NCBI GenBank assembly: GCA_037102815.1
Contig: BTPP01000003.1
Location: 4,402,001-4,466,000 of the forward strand
From: Neurospora intermedia
Taxonomy: Eukaryota; Ascomycota; Sordariomycetes; Sordariales; Sordariaceae
Length of the DNA stretch: 64,000 bases
Direction: 5' to 3'
Made by a program: the position numbers and the translations under genes. The notes beneath the pieces were generated by a model. The model made no database searches. It was not told the DNA's origin and saw nothing but the letters and a program-made list of their open reading frames with translations. Shown piece by piece: positions 45,986-56,392 of the stretch; position 1 is the stretch's first letter, and every line of letters begins with the position of its first letter.

Positions 45986-45998
45986 GGGGGGGGGGGGG
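45941..45998. repeat. T44-G14 compound homopolymer tract
   Basis: 44 consecutive T (45941-45984) are followed directly by 14 G (45985-45998), about 35 bp after the tRNA-Gly gene. Such tracts are prone to slippage, so the exact length may vary or be misassembled. Confidence 0.9.
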
Positions 45999-47051
45999 TT
46001 TCGGATGCAGTGGGATCGTGAGGGCGGAGTGGAGTATGGTGGGGGCGGTGGTGGGCTTACATACAATCCAGGACTGGTTTGTTTGTTAGCTCGGTACGCT
46101 AGGTACTGTACTGTACTCTATATACTACGTAACGAAATTTATTCCGAGTAGTCCTAAACCTTATAAAATAAAATCAAAATGTCTAATACGAATATGAAAA
46201 GGCGTTAGCAGGACTTAATATTGCATTTTGAATATCAGAAACAGCGTAAGCAAGGTAAGATCACGTATTGATTAGCTATGAAAATGTATAAGAAAGTTGA
46301 CACGAGGTCTCGGACTAACAAACAAACCAGTATTGGACTGTATTCTTATGGGGGTGGGAAAGTGGGGGGTGTTGCGTGTAAGTGGACATGTCCGTTTTGG
46401 GAAACTGCTTGACTGCAATGACGGGCAGAGAGGGAAGGGGAGGGACACTCAACAGTTGCATAATCACAGGGCGAGATGAACAAAATGAAATAGTATGAGG
46501 GTGTAGGGTTTTGGTAGGACTTTCTGTGGTAAGTAAGTTCCTCAATCTTGTCTCCCGTTGTTATTTATGTGTTTTCCAAAACACAATCACTCATCGGGGA
46601 AGGAGCAAGAGGCAAGACGGCCTGCAGGTGAGGATGGCATTAAAATCAAAGTCAGATCACATTAGCAAGAGGCTCACGTCAATTTTCCGTTGGGAGTGAG
46701 AAATGGTTCGTCTTCTGTCAAATCCACACAAACTCAGAACGGCTTCAGAAAAACAACTTGAGCAGTATCATGGCTATCGTACTTTATTCAGTTCGGCTCG
46801 TGCCTTCCCATGTCTATCTGCGCCAATCCAGACACTTTCCGTCACAAACAATTCTGTCTTTCCTAGTCCATCATCCAGCATTCATCATCAACAGTATATC
46901 TTACAGCCATATTTTCGTGATAGTAACTCTCAAAGGGGCCCAAATGGCGAACCAGTAAGAAAGTGTATCAACCCACAAATAATCCCAAAGCATTTCCTTG
47001 CCCGTGCTTTCTTTCTTCTATCAGCACTAACCCTTTTCATCCTTCTATTTA
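45999..47051. other. intergenic, AT-rich
   Basis: About 1 kb, AT-rich around 46130-46300, next to the 3' end of the RING gene. Plus-strand frames near 46703-47308 overlap the RING gene as shadows. No gene is supported. Confidence 0.4.
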
Positions 47052-48377
47052 TTACCTCGCACGTGGATACATCTCCTCCTGCTCCTCCTCCTCCTCCTCC
47101 TCCTCTTCTTCTTCAATCCTTTGTAACCTGGGCCTCAACGAAACAGGCATTATCTCAAGCAAAGGCAACCCTGCATGGTCATATCTGCGCAGTATGGCAT
47201 CTTGACATTTGTAGCACACAGGGTGAACCACCTTATTCCACAAAGCGATGCGGTAGGTCTCGTTGTTCAAATCAGCGTCATCTGGAATGCCAACGGGGCG
47301 ATTGCTGAGTTTCTTGAATATGTGTTCATGATGCGTAATGACGCAGTCTAGTTCATCCTCGTCGGTAAGGTCGGTCATCTCGATATCGTGGGGATATTCG
47401 GCGTCGTCATCGCTGCTGGTGCTGACAGTTTCTTCGTCTTCATCCGTGTCTTCATCTTCGTCGTCAGTTTCGTCGTCAGTTTCGTCAGTTTCGTCGTCAG
47501 TTTCGTCAGTTTCGTCGTCAGTTTCGTCGTTAGTTTCGTCGTCATTCTCGTCTTCGTCTTCGGAGGACCTGTTATCGTCGTCGTCGTCTTCATCGACGTC
47601 CATGGAGGCAACAGCAGCCTCCCACTCCGGCAGGGTAGGTGGCACGGCGATCACCAGCTCGACAAGCTTCTGGCGAGTTTTCGTATCCATCACGGCAGGG
47701 TTATGATCAAGGCACTCCAGTGCCTCGACCTCATCCTGTGTGACGTCTCCAGGATGCAGCAACGGAGACACCCACTGTCCTCCGGACTTTGCGACGCCAC
47801 CCTCGAGAAGGTCAGAAGAAGGAAGACCCCAAGCGCCCACCTCGCACCTGCACTTCCTGTGGTGCATATCGGCACGACACACGGGGCACTTGTACTCGCG
47901 CGCGAGCTGGCGGCGGCCGCAGACGGGGTTGTAGACGGCGGCATCATAGGGGCTGGCGTCCGGCAAATTTTCCTGGTATTCATTGAAGCAAGGGATGCAG
48001 AACATGTGTCCGCAGGGTAAGAGAGTGGCCTCGAAGCGGACTAGGTCGAGGTCGGTGGCCGGGATTCCGGCGATGTCGAGCTCTGCTTCATCACAGAGGG
48101 CGCACATGGGGCGCGGGATGACGGTGTTAGGGTCTCTTGATGATTTGGCGCGAGAGAGCAGGTATTGCTTTACTTCAGGCCACAGAGTGGTGTCCTTGCG
48201 GATGGGTTGGATGCCATCGTTGTTGGTCTGTGGAGGGGTGATGATTGTCAGCATAAGCTGGCTTGAGCACGAGCTGGCCGAATGACAAAGTACCTCTGAG
48301 GATGATGAAGTCATGATGGAAGTGTGCGTTTGGCCGGAATGAGACTCAGACGTGCTAATATCAGCTTTGGGAGACAT
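47052..48377 (-). CDS. RING-finger protein with acidic repeat, probable E3 ubiquitin ligase
   Basis: A C3HC4 RING finger is present in order: CALC, then LLPCGHMFCIPCF, then CPVC, followed by an extra KCRC. The insert between the second and third cysteine pairs is long. RING proteins recruit E2 enzymes for ubiquitin transfer; the substrate here is unknown. The frame is open throughout (441 residues), but 48293-48228 is a good 66-nt intron (donor GTACTT, branch GCTGAC, acceptor CCACAG), giving exons 48377-48294 and 48227-47052 and 419 residues. After the RING lies a low-complexity block of Asp, Glu and Thr from tandem DNA repeats, and the C-terminus has another Glu run. The N-terminal leader is Ser-rich. 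Confidence 0.72.
   Translation of the reverse strand: MSPKADISTSESHSGQTHTSIMTSSSSEVLCHSASSCSSQLMLTIITPPQTNNDGIQPIRKDTTLWPEVKQYLLSRAKSSRDPNTVIPRPMCALCDEAELDIAGIPATDLDLVRFEATLLPCGHMFCIPCFNEYQENLPDASPYDAAVYNPVCGRRQLAREYKCPVCRADMHHRKCRCEVGAWGLPSSDLLEGGVAKSGGQWVSPLLHPGDVTQDEVEALECLDHNPAVMDTKTRQKLVELVIAVPPTLPEWEAAVASMDVDEDDDDDNRSSEDEDENDDETNDETDDETDETDDETDETDDETDDEDEDTDEDEETVSTSSDDDAEYPHDIEMTDLTDEDELDCVITHHEHIFKKLSNRPVGIPDDADLNNETYRIALWNKVVHPVCYKCQDAILRRYDHAGLPLLEIMPVSLRPRLQRIEEEEEEEEEEEQEEMYPRAR
47455..47575. repeat. coding minisatellite, acidic Asp/Glu/Thr repeat
   Basis: Tandem, slightly varied copies of a 12-18 bp unit related to GTCAGTTTCGTC lie inside the RING gene. They encode repeated DETDDETDE segments on the minus strand. 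The lengths are multiples of three, so copy-number change would keep the frame. Confidence 0.8.
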
Positions 48378-48511
48378 CTTTTTCGTTGTTCTTGCTGTTT
48401 GAGAGCGTCAGGTCTGCTAGATAGCGAGATTCTGAGAGCGAGATTTGAGTGACAGTGTGTACTAAAGTCTGTTTGGAGTTGTGAGAGAACTTGACGAGAA
48501 AGATGGAGAGG

Positions 48512-48544
<33 letters not shown>

Positions 48545-49020
48545 AACGTTATCGGAGAGGAGGAGGCTCAGTATTTATATGTTGACAACCGTCACCACGC
48601 AAGGTGCGCTGATTAGATATCACAGGATTTTATCACTCACGAAACCCGACAGTTGCACAATCTGGACGCGTCACAGTGCTGCTGCAGACAATGGTAGCTA
48701 CGGGCATTAAATATTTTAAAACTGATGCTGCATCTCGAGGCAAAATGCTTTGACTATGAAGGGGGGCATGTGTGACTCTGCCTCAGCCCCCTCCAAGATT
48801 CATCTACGCAGAGAAATCTGTTGCTACAGAGACACAGCAAAAGACATTCACAAACGTCCAGAAAGGGGATAATCATGCCCACGCTTATGGGACTAGAATG
48901 TTGCCCATAACCCATCCTCCGGATTTCAGTATCCCCAGTTACGGTATTCGGCTCCGTGGCTCCGGTGATTAAAGTGGGGCACGAACACGACACGGCCGAT
49001 CGGATGCAGTGGGTGATGTA
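48378..49020. promoter_or_regulatory. RING gene upstream region with A31 tract
   Basis: About 640 bp upstream of the RING gene. A run of 31 A on the + strand (48512-48542), T on the gene strand, lies about 135 bp before the start and may act as a nucleosome-excluding promoter element. Confidence 0.5.
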
Positions 49021-49278
49021 CCATACAGGCTCGGGGCACAATATTTGATGTTCCATGGAAGTCCGGCATGCAACATTTATGCCCACCAGAAATTGTATGC
49101 AAGCCGGTGATTTTGGATATCGCCACACCCTCTGACTCGAGTTTACATTCCTCCAGCGTGGCAACGCACCTCCCCCACTTGGTTTTGTAGGCATATCATG
49201 CACATATCAAGGCAGTATACTTACAGCTTATGTCTGATTTCCAGGGAACTTAAAACCCAGTGCCCTGAGTCACTACGG
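49021..49278 (+). mobile_element. MITE, copy 2, diverged
   Basis: The 258-bp element begins CCATACAGGCTCGGGGC after a TA (49019-49020) and ends CCCTGAGTCACTACGG before a TA (49279-49280). It matches the reverse complement of copy 1 in the left end, in an internal segment (49069-49103), in GGCAAC...CTCCCCCACT, and in the right end. It is shorter than copy 1, with a block missing near the left end. In the internal 35-bp segment all five differences from copy 1 are transitions toward A or T in this copy. Confidence 0.8.
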
Positions 49279-51322
49279 TAGTGTTGGGGGGCGATCCGGG
49301 ATGAGAGTAACGCAGGAGGCACATCACAATTAGGGCGCTCTGCAGCTTTCTCTGCTTATCTACGGCGTTCTCTCAAGTCTTCGATATTCAACTGAACGTC
49401 CTGCATGTGCACCCAAGACTCATCGACATGCGCCGCATAAAATGCAATGTGGGAAGGTATTTACGAAGAAATAAGTGTTGTTGTTGCATTGTATCCTAGA
49501 CTGAGCGAACGAAAGGAGGCAAAGTGACTGACTTGACTTTGGCTTGTGTGGCTTGCGGGATCTGGACAAGTTGATCTTCTCCTAATACTCTGATTCAGTA
49601 GGTAAGTGTCTGAGTAAACAACAAAGAACCAGGTTCTTAAGTCTGATACATATCCGCTAACTACCTACTTACTCGCAGCATCCGTTTTAATTCTTCTAGT
49701 CTCCATGTCCACAATTCCCGGTTTTCTGGTGATTCTGCACCAGTACTGCAGACCCCGTGACAACGCGCCGTCCGACGCCCACAATTTCCAATCAGCCTAT
49801 CTCCAGCCTTTTGAGCTACCTTGCCGTGGTTTACCAGATCGATGATTAGATGCTGGAAATAGAGATTTCAAATCAGTTGTTCATGCCGCGAAGGAGGTAT
49901 CGGCAGAATTGTCAACGATTGAGGAATATATCAAACGCTTGATATACTCGCATTTCACCATTCACAGATGTGGCAGGCTTTGTTGGTAGAGTGCTGCTTA
50001 GGAGGGTTGTTTTTAGGGAAAGGTAGTTATTAATAGGAGGAAAAGTAACAAAGAAACCCCGAGAAAGCAACTTCTAGGTATGAGTGCCCCTCCTACTATG
50101 CGCTATCCTAAGACGTCTATCGAAAGTTCCATGTCAATGACCCCAATAAGCTCGCAGCTATAGAACCATAGAGGAGTGTTATTCTGATTTTCTTTTCTAT
50201 CCACGTGGTGAAAACCCCATAGTCCTACGCTTCACACTCGGAGCGTTCGTAAGCGTGATCATCCTCCAGTGTCTTTTTTTAGTAGCACAACCGCTATTGC
50301 ACCAGCTTTCTTCAAGGTTTTGCAAAGCAAAGTCCTTTCACAAGCAGGTACAATTTCATTGACATTCGGATAAACTCCATCATTACAAGAATCGTGCGTT
50401 ATGAAAACATGCAAAGCCAAGATCCGCAACTCCCTCCAACATCATAACAGCCCCCATATATCCACCACAAAAGAAAACAAAGAGGAACACGATCCGACGG
50501 GACACATCTGAGACCATAAAACGACAATGAAAAAGAAGTGATGGAGCCAAGGCAAAAAAGTACAAAAAAGGAAAAAAACATACAACACCAGGGATTCGCT
50601 GGTCGTCACCGACCCAACTACTAGTCTGGCCCTCACTGGCTTATCTATGGGAGAGCGGACGGGATCCCGAGTTTTCCAGTGGGTATGGTCGTATGTAAAA
50701 GATCTAGTCTGCTCATGGACTTAAGAATGGAAGCAGGTCAGGATTATAGGTATTTGACTCCGGTTGGGTGTTGTGAGCTTTCAAGTTGGGGAGTTATTGC
50801 GTAACCGCCTCTTGAACACCATAGTGCATTAGAGATTAAGCTTCTACTATAGAGTTCAGTGTACGTCCACCCGGTAATACGGATCTTTTGCCTGTGCAGG
50901 TAGACGAGCTGACTACATTCGGATGGATATGTTGTGTGAGAGTAATTGCGATCCATTATGTCTCTTCAGCTTTAATATGAGAAAAACAAGTGTCTATAAC
51001 ACCGTCACATCGGTATCCTCCGGTACCGATGTTCGAATTCCCATCTTTTAGATAGTTGAGGACAAGGACAAGGACCTCATTTGGCCAAAACCCTGGCTAA
51101 AGGTCCAACACTATGGCTAACTGTCCTAAGCGAGAAGAGCCCATGTTATAACAATTGTATTAGTTACAGGTACAACAGGTCCAAGTTACAATGTCATACA
51201 GTTTATCCTGCTTCCGGCCGTCATCCGCATCTTGATGGACGCCTCAATCCACATACCAGGCTGCTTGGCTTCGCTTCTCAACCCGTGTCTCACGGTCGAG
51301 GCGCGTCTGGTGCAACAGCCAT
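49279..51322. other. intergenic, about 2 kb
   Basis: No gene or RNA gene is supported. A small 9-bp perfect inverted repeat lies at 51007-51032 (listed separately). Frames near 50383-50636 are hydrophobic by composition only. Confidence 0.4.
51007..51032. repeat. short inverted repeat (9-bp arms, 8-bp loop)
   Basis: ACATCGGTA and TACCGATGT flank TCCTCCGG. It lies about 300 bp downstream of the RBR gene's last supported codon. A chance origin is likely; a terminator-like or protein-binding role cannot be excluded. Confidence 0.4.
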
Positions 51323-54300
51323 TTACTGACGGATATCAAAGTTGATAAACTGCAAAAGTGTTCTGTTGCGCCTGATCAGAACATCCGCAGCATCATCAAT
51401 CCACAACACAAGCTCTTCTCGTCCGACAATGTGATCGGGAATATTGGTCGCGGGCTCTAATCTCCACGGCGCTTCGTGAAACCAGGGACGAAGGAGAGTC
51501 AGCGCAGTTTGCCAGCCTGGAGGGGGAAGAGAGGGTTCGGAGTCGACCAAATCTACCACATCGCGGATCGACGCTCGAAGAGGTAAAGAGAAGTCAGGAG
51601 CCCATGGGGGGCGATCCAATAAAAGATTGTCCAGAGGATCAATGGCTTGGTGTGCAGTTATGTCATCTTCTAGCGTTTGCAGGAAGAGTTCGTCTTCATT
51701 GTGTGTCGGCTGTTCTCTGGGGAGGAAATGATGTTGACGGAGGGTCACTGGGGCAGGGGCCCAGAAAGGACCTGCTGTATCATCGGCATCGCGTGGCTCA
51801 GGGACGGGGCCTTGAGGAAGAATCAGGGATGCACCGTCCCAAAGGAGGTCATCCACCTGAAATTCACTACCAATAGGTAGAAGACCAGCAGGGAAGACTG
51901 GCGGCTCGCCGTGGCCAGGCTCCCAATGAAACCAAGCCGGAGGTCGAGGTGGGCCAAAGAACATCGGTTCATCATCATCTTCTTCCATCAATTCACTCTC
52001 TTCAACGATGCCGATCCACAGGTCCCACATTAGTTCAGAAAACCGTTCCTCGAAATCGTTGTCGCGAGCTCCTTCGGGTCCAGGAGGGGGCGGATGAGGA
52101 TGGCCAGTCCTGCGCGTCCATTCATGGGCAACGAATGCTGCCCACATATCTGGAGAGGCGAGGATCATGGCACTGAAGCTATGGAGAGTGATGTCGTATT
52201 CGTTGAGTCCAGGCTCGTCGAGAAGGAGTACCTAAGCCCGCTCTCTCCGTGCTGCCCTCATATCTTGCGCCAACACCCTTAGATCGTGCATAGGGTCGTG
52301 ATCGTTACCGTTGCCGTTTGCAACATGATCCGCGATACCGGCAACACCCACAAACATCCCTCGGTCTGCTTCCTGCATCCAAGGAGGGAGAAACATATCG
52401 GGGTGAAGGCGGTTAGGGTTACGTCCCATTTGCCCTACGCCTGGTTCATTGGCTCCGGCCTCAAGATGGTGTCGGGCAGCTCTGCCGCGGACAACTCGAA
52501 GGCGGTTTCTGAAAAATTGTGGCGGGAATAAACCGTGGTTGGCGGCTTCGAAAAACGTGCGGGGGTCGGCGTTTGCATTCTGGGGGTCTATCAGGTCGAC
52601 AAAGGGGTCCCGCTCCGTACACTCGGGTTTATGACGACAGTAGAGAAAGCCATGCTCGTTGCGCTGAAACGGAGCGAGGCATACATAGCACCATTCGTGA
52701 GAACAGATACCTGCCAGGATATACAGTTAGTAACCGATCATCCGGGAAGACGAGGAGAGGGGTTGCGATGATTCAGAACTTACAGGTAATGTGATTGCAA
52801 CCGGAAAACTTGTGGACGGCCTTGTTGCACGATGGACATTTCTTGCTAGACTTGGTGATCTCTGCCTCGGATGCCCTTTCGTCTTTCTTCTTTTGGGTGT
52901 TACGCTTGTCATACTCCTCGCATGTTTCGCCAGAGTGCCAGGGTACGTCGTGCTTGATGCAATGTGAATTCTTACAGACCTTGCACTTGAAGCGCACGCA
53001 TCTGACATCGTCTATCTGGCCGGAGTTACACTTGGACGATTTGCACCATCGAAAGTTGGGAATATTTCCGAGAGCAGCGCGAGTAGCCAGCTCATCGTAA
53101 CGTCTGAAAACGCTTTTTGATGCGTTTCTTTGGACATCTGCGAACTCAAGAGATTTAGGGCACTCCGGACACTTAATCCGATCCCACATCTTGGTTTCCA
53201 GCTCCGAAGCAATCCACTGGCTTAAGCAAGCGTTGCAGATGGTTGGCTTGTGATTGCATCCAGATGTGATCTTGTATGCCATGAGGCTAAGATTCTTGCT
53301 GTCAAGGCAAACGCTGCAGGCTTCGTCGGGGAGAAGCCAAGCTTCCTCGGCCGAGAATATTCTGGCAGCCTGACCAGAAAGTTCAACCTCGTACGTCTTT
53401 CCCCAACAAACGCGTGTAGTCTTACTGACACGCGTACCGTTGAGCGTCAAAATGATCTCCGACCAGTGAGCATTGAAACCAGTTTTTCCCCGTGAGCGGA
53501 CATTCCGAAACAGGCGGGTATCAAGGTGATGTTGCCAGCGCCTAACACTCATGCCGTCGTGGAAGTAATGCGACTCGGGATGATAGACGTAGCGCCGTCC
53601 AAGGCCATTGATCACAGCATATGCGTTCGTCCGCGCAATGTGATAACTAATCCAACAACAAAGCCAGTGTCGCTTGATTTCAGAAACCACCCAGCTGTCT
53701 CCCTGCAACTGACCTGGTCGTGTTCCCCCTCGAGCCACCAGCAACACCCTGTCCGGATCAGAGACGGACATAAAAGCCGCAATTTTGCGTCTCAACTCGC
53801 CTACCGTGGCGCCGCCAGTATCGATGGCCTGAACGAGTTGAGTCGCAAGCTCTGGGGGAATTGGCTGGTTGTTCGCATCCTTGTACTGACTGAATTTCCA
53901 CTGGTCAACCTCGGCAGAAGATCTGGACATGCGGTACCAGATCTTGAAAGACGTGGGAGGGAGCACATCCTCGGGGCTGAGTACTCTGCCGTCCACATAA
54001 AAAGCAAAGTGAGCAGCCGTGGCGATGGGATGACCCTTGTCTTGATAACGGCGCCGGACGAGCTGTTCGAGCTTAGCGACTGCAGAGCCGGGCCGCAGAG
54101 CGAACTTCATGTTCGGTTGTCGATCATCCAAAGGCTTTAGCTCGACGTCCACAGTTGGCGCTGGAGGTGTCACCCGTCCGCGACGTAGGTGTGAGTGTCG
54201 ATCAGGATCCGACACCATGCGATCCCGCTCAGTCTCGGTACGGCGTTTATGGCGTGGGGACAGGCGCAAGCCAAAGAGAGGCAAGAACAGGCCGGTATGG

Positions 54301-54413
54301 CGAGAGTCTCTGCTGGCATTGCCGCCTCCGCCGTTGGCATTCGACGTATTACTATTGTTGATGTTGCTTTCTGGGGTTTTCGAGCCCCGCTTTGAGTCCT
54401 TGCTAGGCGCCAT
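51323..54413 (-). CDS. RBR-type E3 ubiquitin ligase
   Basis: RING1-IBR-RING2 ligases pass ubiquitin through a thioester cysteine in RING2. Exon 1 is 54413-52784 and exon 2 begins at 52710 (donor GTAAGT, acceptor CTGGCAG). RING1 starts near residue 366 (CSVCLDSK, then CNHKPTICNACL, CPEC). The IBR part has CKVCKNSHCIKHDVPWH. RING2 begins near 525 with CPSCNKAVHKFSGC and continues across the intron as NHITCICSHEWCYVC. The N-terminal half shows a ubiquitin-like region (KFALRPGSAVAKLEQLV). A TAG at 52234-52232 falls in frame. Removing a 45-nt intron, 52276-52232 (GTGTTG...CTTAG), restores one frame to 51323 and 990 residues; without it the protein ends at 702. The downstream part looks coding, acidic and Trp/Pro-rich. 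Confidence 0.78.
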
Positions 54414-56392
54414 AACGAACCACAACTCCTTGCGACCGCTGTAAGCAACCTTTTTCCATCACAACTGTCGATTCCTTGTGAAACCGGGGTGTTGTTGCAT
54501 ACGTGACGCTCTTGGAAGATGAGCTTATGGTGAGGAACGCAAGCGACAGCGTGTCTTCGTCAGCCGGGAAAAGTATGGTTTCGCGAAGAAGACTGGTTCG
54601 TGAAGGAAGGTTGAGTGAGTGACCTTGCGCGTCGCAAAGCAAATCCGAGCTCTGTCTAGGGCGAGGAGTGAATGGGAGTGAAAGCAAAGGTCTGGCGAGG
54701 GGTCAGGGTCAGAGGGGTGTATGGCACGCATTTTGGACCTCGATCCAACTGAGAAACGTAGACTTGGGATGAAGGAAAGACGGCGAAGGTTTGGAAATCG
54801 GAAGGACGTCGATAGCCGATAATGCCCGGCACCCACTTGCCAGCCTGACTGAGTGACGGGAGTGAGTCGAATGCAGGCTTGAGTCGTCGCAAATGGAAGG
54901 CACGAAAGCAGGGCAGGCACACCTCTCCAAGTGGTCCAAATGATCCAAATGGCAGATGCAAAGTGTGCGACGGAGTTCTCATGAGTGGTTGCCACCAAGG
55001 CAGGAGCGACTGGCGACGCACCTTCAGCAACTGCCAACCCACAATGGAAAGACATCCATATGATCGGCTGGCCAATGAGCATTGCAGCGAGCATGCAGAT
55101 TCCCCTTGACGGCTTGACGGCGTTGGCCATGGCATCACCACAGCCAATCGATCCACGCCAAACGACCCTGACCTCAGTGGACGAGAAAGGTCGCCCTGGT
55201 TATCGCGTTCGATGTTCAAGTCCATTCAATACCTCTACGTACGCCATTTTCCATTTCGAGAGCCACCATCACGGACCGGACCCATTTTTGTCTAGTGTAC
55301 ACCAACATGTATCCCGTCATTTTGGGCATCCACAATCAGACTTTGAGAATGGAACGGACGAGCCAGGCCACAATTGAACCATGCGAAACCCGAAGCGAGG
55401 GTTGGGTATCTTGTACCACCTCAAGATACTTGAATGCCGTGGCTGAACAACCTGAAGCGTTCCCCGCATTGCATGGCACCTGTCACATATTGATGATTGA
55501 ACGTTTACAAGTTCTCCAGCATCCCATGTTCGAGATCAATGCTTTTTGTACGGACAACTGAGAATTCTGTAAGTTGATAGTATTGGTTGGCCCGGCCCGA
55601 GAACTTTTGCACATGATGTGCCTTTTATGTATCGTGCCTATCAGTTCGGCATCGGGATGTCAAACTCAGGAACAGGAACCTGAACAGCTGCGGTTGACGA
55701 ACCTATGTATGTCACCATGTCAACGATCGAGCAAATCGCACTGCGCGGTTACCTGCGCAAACACTGGTTCGAATACACTTTGTGGATATATTTACCTCGC
55801 TATGATGCAGAGCCGGAGTTCATCTTCCGAGGGCGATGAAGACCTTATTGGAGATTCAGGGGATCTGGTCTATACAGCACCGATCACACTCTCCAGATCT
55901 CGACTCCATCAAACACCCTTGTCACGAGATGAGGTCAAGATGAGAAGGGAATTTCCAGGGTTTCATTTCTTGATGGGGAAAAAAATATATATATATTTAA
56001 AAAAAAAAAAAAAATATTATGTCTGACTGGACGGGTTTGGGACTATAATTCATTCAACTCTACATGAAGCAGGCACACGATGATCACCAAGTACATTAGC
56101 CAGAGTGATAGTTCACGGTCATGTCAGCCTTTGTCTAGTTTCTTTGTCTGCATTCGGACTTTTTGGTTTTGCCTGTCCTTTCAAAAATCATATTCTCATC
56201 TATGATCTTTAAGTTGTCATTAATTGTTTCTATATACCACTATCTATCCTACTGCCTGACCTTTCCAAATCTCTATCCAAAGGTGCTACGTCTCATATCG
56301 ATGACTTTCGTTGTCCTTGCCTTTGTTGTACCTTAAGCCATACCTCTTTCCTGGATGCTTTGGCTAGGGGGCTGTCACACTTCGTCGGTCGT
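54414..56392. other. intergenic, RBR promoter side
   Basis: About 2 kb. The RBR promoter should lie next to 54413. Open frames at 54525-55225 (minus) and 55574-56026 (plus) have no recognisable domain. A short A-run occurs near 55998-56013. Confidence 0.4.

Noticed and set aside
52621-52720. Suspected frameshift in RING2 of the RBR gene
   Set aside because: On re-reading the bases around 52680 the frame is continuous from the exon 2 acceptor through the CYVC motif.
54525-55225. Overlapping minus-strand frames upstream of the RBR gene
   Set aside because: No domain, two frames overlap, and the position fits the RBR promoter and leader.
55764-55784. B-box-like GGTTCGAATAC suggesting a tRNA
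   Set aside because: No T-arm pairing, acceptor stem or A box can be formed around it.
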